A DNA stretch of 64,000 nucleotides, taken from NCBI RefSeq assembly GCF_004341685.1, contig NZ_SMAA01000001.1:124001-188000 (forward strand), written 5' to 3'. Positions 9,673-17,742 of this stretch are shown here, piece by piece (positions within the stretch are counted from its first letter, which is position 1; each line of letters starts with the position of its first letter). The notes beneath the pieces are model-generated. The model did no database searches. It was not told the DNA's origin and saw nothing but the letters and a program-made list of their open reading frames with translations. The position numbers and the translations under genes were made by a program. The DNA is from Pectinatus cerevisiiphilus. Its GTDB lineage: Bacteria; Bacillota; Negativicutes; Selenomonadales; Selenomonadaceae.

Positions 9673-9753
9673 GTGGCATGTATACTAGTAGGGTCAGTCA
9701 TAGGTGCGTTAGTATACGGAATAACGAGAGGAAAACCGGAATAGGAGAATAAA

Positions 9754-10194
9754 ATGAATTTATTTGACGAAAAAACAATAAATCTTACACTAAAGGCAAG
9801 AAACAAAGAAGAAGCTATAGATGAAATTATAAATATGTTGTTTGCAGATAATATAATTAATGATAAGGATAAATATAAAGAAGCTATTTTAAAAAGAGAA
9901 AAAGATGCCACAACAGGGATTGGTTTTGGTATAGCTATTCCACACGCTAAAACAGATGCTGTTAATAAATCCCGTGTTGCAGTGGCAATTTCTCGTGATG
10001 GGGTAGATTTCGATAGTGCAGATAATAATTTGGCAAATTTGATTTTTATGATAGCAGTTCCAGAAGATGCTAATGATGAACATTTGCGGATATTGGCAAA
10101 ATTATCAAGAAAACTTATTAATCCAGTTTTTCGTGAACAGTTAATTACGGCAAAGGATAAACAGAGTATTTTGCAATATTTAGCCCAGATATAA
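9754..10194 (+). CDS. PTS EIIA component, fructose/mannitol family
   Basis: A 146-residue EIIA domain protein. The phosphorylated histidine is His64 in TGIGFGIAIPHAKTDAV, the standard type-2 EIIA signature. It receives phosphate from HPr and passes it to the EIIB domain encoded upstream. ATG 9754 follows AGGAGAAT. It closes the first PTS operon and is followed by a hairpin terminator. Confidence 0.93.
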   Translation: MNLFDEKTINLTLKARNKEEAIDEIINMLFADNIINDKDKYKEAILKREKDATTGIGFGIAIPHAKTDAVNKSRVAVAISRDGVDFDSADNNLANLIFMIAVPEDANDEHLRILAKLSRKLINPVFREQLITAKDKQSILQYLAQI

Positions 10195-10230
10195 AACCAA
10201 ATATTATTAAATTGTAGCTATAAAATTAAA

Positions 10231-10277
10231 AGAGGCTGTTGAGCATAAATTGTAATATGCGTACAGGCTCTTTTTTT
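10231..10277 (+). terminator. Terminator of the first PTS operon
   Basis: AGAGGCTGT (10231-10239) pairs with ACAGGCTCT (10263-10271) with one G-G mismatch, followed by seven T residues. Confidence 0.8.
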
Positions 10278-10406
10278 AGTGCGGTAATTTTATGTATTGC
10301 AAACAAAAAGTTTCCTAGCTGAGTAGAAATATACGAACTATGTTGATGGTCATATTTTTGGTATAGTAAAAATATAGATAAAGACATAATGCAAGGAGGA
10401 GTAAAA

Positions 10407-11474
10407 TTGTTTCAAGAAAAAATTCCTGCACAAATGAAGGCATTGGTCGTAGAAGGACCACAAAAATTGATATATAAAGATGTACCGGTGCCTCGAATAA
10501 ATGCAGATGAAGTTTTAGTTCGAGTGAAAGCTTGTGGTATATGTGGGTCAGATATTGCAAGAGTTAGAGATGGTGGGGTACATTTTTTCCCGATAATAGT
10601 AGGTCATGAATTTTCCGGCGTAGTGGTCCAAACAGGTAATAACGTAAAAAATGTTTCACTGGGAGATCATGTATCAGCAGCACCGTTACTGCCATGTGGT
10701 AGTTGTGAAAGTTGTTTAAGTGGACATCCGGCGATGTGTAATAGTTATTCTTTTATCGGTTCGCGGCAAAATGGGGCAATGGCTGAATATGTAGCGGTTC
10801 CCAGTAAGAATATTTTGCAATTGCCCAAAGATATGGAATTTGATAAAGCTGCATGTATCGAACCACTGACGGTAGCAATTCATGGAGTCGAAAGAGCTGG
10901 ATTACTGAGGAGTGGAAGTAGTGCGGTGGTTTATGGCTGCGGAACAATTGGTGTGCTTACAGTGCAATGTTTACTGGCGAAAGGAATAAAAAAAATAATT
11001 GCAATAGATATTGATGAGCATAAACTGCAGTTAGTAAAAAATATGGGTGTTAATGATATTATTAATTCTAGCAAGATAGATGTTGAAAAGTATTTCCAAG
11101 AAGAAGGGAAAGCTGATTATGTTTATGAAACTGCCGGAGTTAATTCTTTACAGTCACAAATTTTGAAATTGGTCAAGAAAAATGGAAGAGTAGTATATAT
11201 AGGGACAGCACAAAAAGATGTTACTATACCTGCAAAATCATTTGAGCTCATACTTCGGGGTGAATTAAATGTAACCGGTTCTTGGATGAGTTATTCTTCT
11301 CCGTTTCCAGGTAAGGAGTGGCGTGCTGCAATTGAGTATTTAAATTCAGAAATAGTAGATGTCAGTAAAATTATTACACATCGATTTCCACTCGAAGCAG
11401 GATATGAAGCATTTTTAACTATGCTTGATAAAGATAAAAGACCACTTAAAGTTATGTACTGCCTACCCAATTAA
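10407..11474 (+). CDS. gatD: Galactitol-1-phosphate 5-dehydrogenase
   Basis: A 355-residue zinc medium-chain dehydrogenase that oxidises galactitol-1-phosphate to tagatose-6-phosphate with NAD+. The catalytic zinc residues are seen in CGICGSD and GHEFSG, the structural zinc cysteines in PCGSCESCLSGHPAMC, and the Rossmann glycines in GCGTIG. GSWMSYSSPFPGKEW closely matches the corresponding stretch of E. coli GatD as I remember it. TTG 10407 is chosen because AAGGAGGAG ends 4-5 nt before it; the next Met is nine codons on. It stands apart from gatABC but is followed by their likely regulator and forms the second step of the galactitol route. Confidence 0.88.
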   Translation: MFQEKIPAQMKALVVEGPQKLIYKDVPVPRINADEVLVRVKACGICGSDIARVRDGGVHFFPIIVGHEFSGVVVQTGNNVKNVSLGDHVSAAPLLPCGSCESCLSGHPAMCNSYSFIGSRQNGAMAEYVAVPSKNILQLPKDMEFDKAACIEPLTVAIHGVERAGLLRSGSSAVVYGCGTIGVLTVQCLLAKGIKKIIAIDIDEHKLQLVKNMGVNDIINSSKIDVEKYFQEEGKADYVYETAGVNSLQSQILKLVKKNGRVVYIGTAQKDVTIPAKSFELILRGELNVTGSWMSYSSPFPGKEWRAAIEYLNSEIVDVSKIITHRFPLEAGYEAFLTMLDKDKRPLKVMYCLPN

Positions 11475-11502
11475 TTGATGATAAAAGCTGATTGAGGGAT
11501 AT

Positions 11503-13440
11503 ATGATGTTTACGCAGCGGCAACAAAAAATTTTGAGATTATTGGAAAAATATAAGAATATAACCAGCGACGAATTAGGAAGACTTATTGGCGTTTCTTC
11601 CAAAACGGTACGTATGGATATAAAAAAAATAATACCAACGCTTAAAAAAAATGTGGCACGAGTAAATATATCTACTCGTGTAGGATATAGTTTAGAAATA
11701 ATAAATAGAGAGCTTTTCGTGCGATTATTGGACGAAAATCAAGGAAATGCGTTAGATGCCAGCGGTAGAGCAAAGTATATAATACACAAACTGCTTATTA
11801 ATGCTTTGGAAAATAAAACAATATGCCAACAGGAATTAGCCGATGATCTTTATGTGGGGATATCAACATTAAAAATTAGCTTAAAAGATGTGGTTAAGAA
11901 ATTAGCAAAATATAATTTGGCTATAATAACTTATAAAAATAAAGGTATGCGAATCAAAGGTAATGAGAATCAAATTAGATATTGTATTTCTGAATATGTT
12001 TTTAGAATGGAAGACAAAAATGATAAAACAGATGATCTCTATAAACAGTTGTTTAGTGATATAGATATCGCAATTATTAAAAATATAATTATAAAAGTTA
12101 CTTCTTCTTATGAAATTATGTTTACAGATAGCTCCTTGAAAAATCTACTTGTTCATATTTTAATCACAATAAAGCGCACATTGTCCGGTTATAGTGCCTC
12201 ATATACTTTGCAGGAAAGTACAAAAATAGAAAAATGTAAAGAATTTTTGGTGGCAAGATCAATATTTGTAGAAATATACAGACAACTGCAAATTGATATT
12301 GCGACCGATGAAATTTATTATCTGACACAGCATCTTATTGCTAGTAAAAAATATAATGATGTTAATGGGCAGTCATCTGGATATGCAGGAGAATTGGTAC
12401 GTGCGATGTTGGAACGGGTATGCTTGGTTGCCGGAATGAATTTTACGCAGGATAAAAATTTAATAAGATGGCTTAAAGTACATTTGGAAGCGGTTATCCC
12501 GCGAATGAGATTTCGCATGAATATAAGAAATGAAATATTGGATGTTATAAAAAATGAATATCCATTAGCTTTTCAAATAGCTATAATCGCCAGTAAAGTT
12601 ATAGAAGAACGTGAAAAAATTGTAGTGAATGAAAATGAAATTGGTTATATTGCTATACATTTTGGAGCAGCACTGACTCGCATGGATGCAAGAAACAATA
12701 ACAGGAAAAAGGCATTAATAATTTGTGGTGGAGGAATAGGTACTGCAGTATTATTAAAGGCTAGGATTGAGGAGTATTTTAAAGACCTTATAACGATAGT
12801 AAAAACAGTACCGGGATATAAACTCAAAACAAAAGACTGTAATGATATTGATATAATTTTTACAACGATGCCTTTATCTTATATAAAGAACATAGATGAT
12901 AGTCAAAGAGAAAAATTAATTTATGTACAAAATCTCTTAAATGATAAAGAAAGGACACTCATACAACAAAAATTTTTTAATCCTGCTGAAGTATATAAAA
13001 CTAATATTGAAAAATTTTTTCGTGAGGATTGTTATAACATAGGAGGAAATTTTAAAGGGAAAAATGATGTTTTGGAATATTTAACAACACAATTAAAAAA
13101 TAAAAAATTAATAGATGATTTAACTTGCCAATCAGTATTTGAAAGAGAGAATACATCACCTACAGAGATTAGTAATTTAGTGGCTGTTCCACATCCTATG
13201 GTTAATAATGCTACGGTTTCTTCTATTGCGGTATTGATTCTTGATAAACCTATTCTTTGGGTAGAAGAAAATGTACAGGTAATATTTTTAATAAGTATAG
13301 CCAAGCCTGAGTTTTGCTTGTGGGAACCGATATTTTTGAAATTATTTGAATATCTTGTTAAAGAAAATGGTGTGAAGGAGATGATAAGTGGACAGAGCTA
13401 TACGGAGTTTATAAAAATAATTAAACAAAAATTCGATTAA
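11503..13440 (+). CDS. PRD-domain PTS-responsive regulator (BglG/MtlR type) of the galactitol genes
   Basis: A 645-residue multidomain regulator: a winged HTH (1-60, LGRLIGVSSKTVRMDI), a second HTH-like region (about 85-165), PRD1 and PRD2 (about 185-395, with conserved His in LLVHILITIKR, YLTQHLIA, LKVHLEAVIP and YIAIHFGAAL), an EIIB-like domain (about 405-495, Cys in IICGGGIGTAV) and an EIIA domain (about 500-645, His in LVAVPHPM). Such proteins are phosphorylated by HPr and by the cognate EII and act as DNA-binding activators of the MtlR/LicR kind rather than as antiterminators. It lies directly upstream of gatA. ATG 11503 or 11506 may be used. Confidence 0.88.
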   Translation: MMFTQRQQKILRLLEKYKNITSDELGRLIGVSSKTVRMDIKKIIPTLKKNVARVNISTRVGYSLEIINRELFVRLLDENQGNALDASGRAKYIIHKLLINALENKTICQQELADDLYVGISTLKISLKDVVKKLAKYNLAIITYKNKGMRIKGNENQIRYCISEYVFRMEDKNDKTDDLYKQLFSDIDIAIIKNIIIKVTSSYEIMFTDSSLKNLLVHILITIKRTLSGYSASYTLQESTKIEKCKEFLVARSIFVEIYRQLQIDIATDEIYYLTQHLIASKKYNDVNGQSSGYAGELVRAMLERVCLVAGMNFTQDKNLIRWLKVHLEAVIPRMRFRMNIRNEILDVIKNEYPLAFQIAIIASKVIEEREKIVVNENEIGYIAIHFGAALTRMDARNNNRKKALIICGGGIGTAVLLKARIEEYFKDLITIVKTVPGYKLKTKDCNDIDIIFTTMPLSYIKNIDDSQREKLIYVQNLLNDKERTLIQQKFFNPAEVYKTNIEKFFREDCYNIGGNFKGKNDVLEYLTTQLKNKKLIDDLTCQSVFERENTSPTEISNLVAVPHPMVNNATVSSIAVLILDKPILWVEENVQVIFLISIAKPEFCLWEPIFLKLFEYLVKENGVKEMISGQSYTEFIKIIKQKFD

Positions 13441-13466
13441 AACAATCAGGGGGGCTGGTTTTATAC

Positions 13467-13940
13467 ATGCTCAAAGAAGAGTTTTTTAATGAAAAGATTA
13501 TATGTCTTGATGTTGAAGCCAATAATAATGAAGAAGTTATGAAAAAATTAGGGCAAATGCTTATAAAAAATAAATATATAGATGCATCTTATGTACAAAG
13601 TGTTATTTTACGAGAAAAAAGTTTTCCTACAGGTTTGGCTTTAGCAAATACGGGAATTGCAATACCACACGCTACTCCTGAAAATAATGTATTTAAGAAT
13701 GGGATGGCAGCTGTTCGTCTGAAGACTCCAGTTCAATTTAATTCTATGGAAGATCCTGAAAAAAAAATAGATGCTAATTTGGTATTCATGTTAGCTTTAT
13801 CTGAAGTTGGAGAACATCTTGGTATATTAAAAAGGCTTTTTACTATGTTTCAGAATGAGGAGCTGGTAAAAAAATTACAAAAAAGCAATGATAAAGAAAC
13901 TTTTTTTAAGGTATTAGCAAATAGTTTAATGGATAAGTGA
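13467..13940 (+). CDS. gatA: Galactitol PTS EIIA
   Basis: A 157-residue soluble EIIA of the GatA-like group. His68 in ALANTGIAIPHATPENN is the phosphate acceptor. The length and the split arrangement with separate EIIB and EIIC genes downstream match galactitol-family systems. The start follows a G-rich site at about 13450 with a rather long spacer. It begins the gatABC-gatY-kinase operon, 26 nt after the PRD regulator. Confidence 0.88.
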   Translation: MLKEEFFNEKIICLDVEANNNEEVMKKLGQMLIKNKYIDASYVQSVILREKSFPTGLALANTGIAIPHATPENNVFKNGMAAVRLKTPVQFNSMEDPEKKIDANLVFMLALSEVGEHLGILKRLFTMFQNEELVKKLQKSNDKETFFKVLANSLMDK

Positions 13941-13978
13941 GTTAGGTATTTAATTATAATAAAAGGAGTTAAAGTAAA

Positions 13979-14257
13979 ATGAAAAAGATTATTGTGGCTT
14001 GCGGTGGTGCTGTAGCAACTTCAACTGTGGCAGCAGATGCAATTAAGGAATTATGCGAAAAAAATGGAATATCAGCTGAAGTCATCCAGATGCGTATTAT
14101 TGAGATAGAAAATAATTTGGACGGGATTGATTTAGTAGTTACAACTATGAAGATAGTACCTAATTTTGATATACCATATGTCAATGGTATGCCGTTTTTA
14201 ACTGGTATAAATAAAGAGGAAACGGAAAAAAGGATTTTATCGTATATAAAAGACTAA
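13979..14257 (+). CDS. gatB: Galactitol PTS EIIB
   Basis: A 92-residue EIIB protein. The phospho-cysteine is Cys8 in KKIIVACGGAVATSTVAAD, the P-loop pattern of GatB-type EIIB. It takes phosphate from the GatA-like protein and phosphorylates the incoming sugar alcohol bound to EIIC. AAAGGAG lies ahead of the ATG, and gatC begins 16 nt downstream. Confidence 0.92.
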   Translation: MKKIIVACGGAVATSTVAADAIKELCEKNGISAEVIQMRIIEIENNLDGIDLVVTTMKIVPNFDIPYVNGMPFLTGINKEETEKRILSYIKD

Positions 14258-14273
14258 GAAAGGTGGAGGCGAC

Positions 14274-15629
14274 ATGGATTTCATTTTACAAATAGTTCAG
14301 TATTTTGTGAATTTAGGACCAGCAGTTATGCTACCAATTATTATTTTTATAGTATCCTTGATTTTAGGACAGTCATTTGGAAAGTCTATAAAAAGTGGTA
14401 TTTCTATTGGGATAGGTTTTGTCGGCATTGGTCTTGTAATCGGATTAATGCTTAATAATTTAGCACCAGCTGCTAAAGCGATGTCTCAAAATTTTGGGAT
14501 AAGTATGAGTTTAATTGATATTGGTTGGCCAGGTTCATCGCCGATGACGTGGGCAAGTAGAATAGCATTGGTAGCCATACCGGTGGCAATTATTGTAAAT
14601 ATTATAATGCTGGCGTTGAGGTTTACGCGTGTTGTAAATATTGATATATGGAATATTTGGCATTTCGCGTTTACTGGTGCCATTGTGGATATAGCAACAG
14701 GCAGCTATACTCTGGGAATAATTGCGGTAGCCGTGCATGCGGCATTTGCTTATAAAATTGGTGACTGGTTTGCTCCTGTTGTTGAAAATTACTTTGGTTT
14801 GGAAGGAATTGCAATGCCTCATGGTACGACTGGTTGGTTTGCACCAATTTCGGTTTTTGTAGATGGAATAATGGACAGAATACCAGTTGTTAGAGATATT
14901 GATATAAATCCTAAACATTTGAAAAATAAATTTGGTATTTTATGTGACCCGGCTGTTATGGGCGGAATAATGGGTGTTATTATAGGAATTTTGGCGGGCT
15001 ACGATGTTCAGCAGATTTTGACATTAGGAATACAAATGGCAGCTGTAATCGTCTTAATGCCGGTAGTTGTCAAGTATATTATGGGAGGATTAATTCCCGT
15101 ATCTGAAGTCGCAAGGACAAAATTGCAAAAGAAATTTAAGAACTCTAAATTTTATATTGGTTTAGATTGTGCACTGTTATTAGGAGATCCCGTCGTAGTT
15201 ACAGCATCGCTTTTATTTATACCATTGACGATTCTTATAGCGGCCATTGTTCCAGGGAATCAAATACTGCCATTTGGTGATTTACCGACAATTGGTTTTT
15301 TTATAGCGATGGCAGTAGGGGTACACAAAGGCAATTTGTTTAGAACATTAATTACAGGATCAATTGTTATGTTTATGGCTATATGGATATCTAACCAGAT
15401 GATTGGTTTTCATACAATTCTTGCGGCTAATGCAGGACAATTGACTAATTCGGCAGCTCGAGTAGCTTCTTTGGACCAAGGGGGAAGTCCTGTAACTTAT
15501 ATAATAACTCAAGTATTAGATATGACAAATGTTGCAGGTTTTGCAGCAATAGGGTTGTTTTATCTTATATGTGTAATTTGTACAATAGTTTGGTCTAAAA
15601 AACAGTATAAGATGCTTAATAATAAATGA
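14274..15629 (+). CDS. gatC: Galactitol PTS EIIC (permease)
   Basis: A 451-residue inner-membrane permease with about ten or more hydrophobic segments. Family features include IIFIVSLILGQSFGKSIKSG near the N terminus, DIGWPGSSPMTWASR and EGIAMPHGTTGWFAP. It binds galactitol, which leaves as galactitol-1-phosphate after EIIB transfer, the substrate of GatD. Its placement after gatA and gatB and before gatY supports galactitol rather than another polyol, though a related alditol cannot be excluded. Confidence 0.9.
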   Translation: MDFILQIVQYFVNLGPAVMLPIIIFIVSLILGQSFGKSIKSGISIGIGFVGIGLVIGLMLNNLAPAAKAMSQNFGISMSLIDIGWPGSSPMTWASRIALVAIPVAIIVNIIMLALRFTRVVNIDIWNIWHFAFTGAIVDIATGSYTLGIIAVAVHAAFAYKIGDWFAPVVENYFGLEGIAMPHGTTGWFAPISVFVDGIMDRIPVVRDIDINPKHLKNKFGILCDPAVMGGIMGVIIGILAGYDVQQILTLGIQMAAVIVLMPVVVKYIMGGLIPVSEVARTKLQKKFKNSKFYIGLDCALLLGDPVVVTASLLFIPLTILIAAIVPGNQILPFGDLPTIGFFIAMAVGVHKGNLFRTLITGSIVMFMAIWISNQMIGFHTILAANAGQLTNSAARVASLDQGGSPVTYIITQVLDMTNVAGFAAIGLFYLICVICTIVWSKKQYKMLNNK

Positions 15630-15705
15630 GGCATCTTATAAATTTAAATGTAGTTTTGGAAGTTAAAGGCATGTACCGTAATTGTATATAATTTAGGAGA
15701 AATAA

Positions 15706-16557
15706 ATGATTTTATCAACAAGAGAAATGTTACTGAAAGCACAAAAAGAACATTATGCTGTACCGGCATTCAATATTCATAATATGGAAACATTACAAGT
15801 AGTTGCACAAACAGCAGCAGAAATGAGATCACCTTTGATTATAGCAGCTACACCATCGACAGTGGGATATGCCGGTGCAGACTATATTGTAGCGATGGCA
15901 CAGGTAGCTGCACAAAAAGCAAATATACCAATTGCAGTTCATCTTGATCATTTTGAAGATATAGAGCAAATAAAAAGGGCTATCGACGTTGGTGTTAAAT
16001 CATGCATGATTGATGCATCTAAGTTACCTTTTACAGAAAATATAAATAAAACGGTAGCAACAGTGGCATATGCGCATCGTTATGATGCTGTTGTAGAAGC
16101 TGAATTAGGGAAACTTATTGGCATAGAAGATCAAGTGGTAGTCAGTTCTAAAGAGGCTGTTTATACTGAACCAGATGATGCAGTAGCTTTTGTTGCAGCC
16201 ACGAAAATAGATTCTCTGGCAGTAGCTATTGGGACTGCGCATGGATTGTATAAAGGAGTACCTAAACTTGATTTTGCACGTTTGCAGAAGATTCGTGAGA
16301 AAGTGGATATTCCTTTAGTATTGCATGGTGCCTCCGATGTACCAGATGAAATGGTAGAAAAGGCTATAAGTTTAGGAATTTGCAAAGTTAATATAGCAAC
16401 CGATTTAAAAATTCCTTTTTCCGCCGCCGTTAAAAAATATTTTGTGGAAAATCCGTCAGCAAATGATCCACGAAAATATATGACACCAGGGAAAGAAGCA
16501 ATGAAGGCTGTGGTTAAACATAAAATAAAAGTCTGTGGTAGTGCTGATAGATATTGA
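15706..16557 (+). CDS. gatY: Tagatose-1,6-bisphosphate aldolase GatY, copy 2
   Basis: A 283-residue class II aldolase, by eye roughly three-quarters identical to the copy at 6574-7425, with the same motifs ([43 protein letters not shown]). It has one extra residue in the VVVSSKEAVYT loop. Its zinc-binding histidines are conserved, so both copies look active. AGGAG lies close to the ATG at 15706. Together with the kinase that follows it completes galactitol catabolism to triose phosphates. Confidence 0.9.
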   Translation: MILSTREMLLKAQKEHYAVPAFNIHNMETLQVVAQTAAEMRSPLIIAATPSTVGYAGADYIVAMAQVAAQKANIPIAVHLDHFEDIEQIKRAIDVGVKSCMIDASKLPFTENINKTVATVAYAHRYDAVVEAELGKLIGIEDQVVVSSKEAVYTEPDDAVAFVAATKIDSLAVAIGTAHGLYKGVPKLDFARLQKIREKVDIPLVLHGASDVPDEMVEKAISLGICKVNIATDLKIPFSAAVKKYFVENPSANDPRKYMTPGKEAMKAVVKHKIKVCGSADRY

Positions 16558-16572
16558 AGATGGTGATAAATA

Positions 16573-17502
16573 TTGATTTTAGTAATAAGCTTAAACTCAT
16601 CAATGGACAAAATATATACTGTTAAGAACTTGCTTTACGGTGGTGTAGCACGTGCAGATAGTGTAAATAATACTGCCGGTGGAAAAGGGATACATGTAGC
16701 TAATGTAATAACAAATATAGGTGAAGAGTGTCTTTTAACCGGTTTTGTCGGTGGTAAAACAGGGGAGTTTATACAAAAGCGTCTCAATGAGAGAAAGATA
16801 GAACATGAATTTGTTTGCGTAGAGACTGAAACACGTACTTGTATTAATATAATGACACCTGACGGGAAACAAACAGAAATTTTAGAACCGGGATCTTTTA
16901 TAGAACAGGCACAGCAGCAGCTTTTTTTAAGAAAATATAAGCAGCTTCTTCAAAGGGCAGAAGTAGTAGTTGCCTCAGGGAGTTTACCTGTTAATGTAAG
17001 TAGTGATTTTTACGGAGTGCTGGGAAGTTTTGCTAATGAGGCGGGTAAAAAGTTCTTATTAGATACAAGCGGAGATGCGTTGCAAAAAAGTATTTTTTGT
17101 AAACCGTATTTAGTTAAACCTAATTTAGCTGAAGCAGAAAAATTTACTGGGTGTTCAATAAAAGATGTATATACTGCGGCAAAGGCTGTTCACGCACTTC
17201 AGAGAAATGTCACTGTACCGGTTATATCTATGGGAAAAGACGGGGCTGTTATTAGTTATGAAAATAATGTATATCATGTGCTTCCACCACAGATTCCTTT
17301 GGTAAATGCTGTGGGGTCAGGGGATGCTTTTGTGGCAGGAATGGCGATAGGTTTTTATCGTAAAGATAGTATAGAAAATATAATTAGGCTTGCTTGCGCG
17401 TGTGGCACGGCCAATGCGATGGAGGCCGAAAGCGGGTGTGTAAAAAAAGCAAATGTTGAAAAGTTGTTGGAAAAAATTGTAATAAAAAAATTGAATATAT
17501 AA
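16573..17502 (+). CDS. PfkB-family kinase (tagatose-6-phosphate kinase / 1-phosphofructokinase type), copy 2
   Basis: A 309-residue kinase of the LacC/FruK group with NSSMDKIYTV at the N terminus, GGKGIHVANV, ASGSLPVNV, and the catalytic AVGSGDAFVAGM near the C terminus. It probably converts tagatose-6-phosphate, the GatD product, to tagatose-1,6-bisphosphate for the GatY encoded 15 nt upstream. The start is TTG 16573 after GATGGTGAT. It is only distantly similar to the first PfkB kinase, so the two probably serve different monophosphates. It is followed by a run of hairpins. Confidence 0.87.
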   Translation: MILVISLNSSMDKIYTVKNLLYGGVARADSVNNTAGGKGIHVANVITNIGEECLLTGFVGGKTGEFIQKRLNERKIEHEFVCVETETRTCINIMTPDGKQTEILEPGSFIEQAQQQLFLRKYKQLLQRAEVVVASGSLPVNVSSDFYGVLGSFANEAGKKFLLDTSGDALQKSIFCKPYLVKPNLAEAEKFTGCSIKDVYTAAKAVHALQRNVTVPVISMGKDGAVISYENNVYHVLPPQIPLVNAVGSGDAFVAGMAIGFYRKDSIENIIRLACACGTANAMEAESGCVKKANVEKLLEKIVIKKLNI

Positions 17503-17509
17503 TATAGAG

Positions 17510-17543
17510 AAAATGAACGACTTTTCTAGAAAAATCATTTTTT
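17510..17543 (+). terminator. First hairpin after the galactitol operon
   Basis: AAAATGA (17510-17516) pairs with TCATTTT (17535-17541), with an inner TTTTCTAGAAAA, followed by T residues. It is AT-rich and weaker than the next hairpin. Confidence 0.5.
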
Positions 17544-17548
17544 ATGCA

Positions 17549-17588
17549 AACCGTCAGACTGGTATGATAAATTAGTCTGGCGGTTTTT
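17549..17588 (+). terminator. Second, strong terminator after the galactitol operon
   Basis: AACCGTCAGACT (17549-17560) pairs with AGTCTGGCGGTT (17574-17585) with one wobble, followed by a T run. Confidence 0.85.
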
Positions 17589-17610
17589 GGTGTATGATAA
17601 AACGAGTGAA

Positions 17611-17650
17611 AATAATTTCCAAGCCTATAAAGTTTGGAAATTATTTTTTT
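17611..17650. terminator. Third hairpin, terminator-like
   Basis: AATAATTTCCAA (17611-17622) is the perfect complement of TTGGAAATTATT (17634-17645), followed by further T residues on the plus strand. Confidence 0.6.
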
Positions 17651-17681
17651 ATTATACTTCCACAATATGTGGAAGTATAAT
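17651..17681. promoter_or_regulatory. Perfect 13-bp palindrome upstream of the second PRD regulator
   Basis: ATTATACTTCCAC (17651-17663), a 5-nt loop and GTGGAAGTATAAT (17669-17681). A TATAAT hexamer appears at its outer edge on each strand, so it may be an operator over a -10 element. It lies 62 nt upstream of the regulator start codon. Confidence 0.5.
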
Positions 17682-17742
17682 GTCTAGGTTGTGATGAGTG
17701 ATATAGATTATAATGAATTTAAAGGAAGGGAGGTGATCTATT

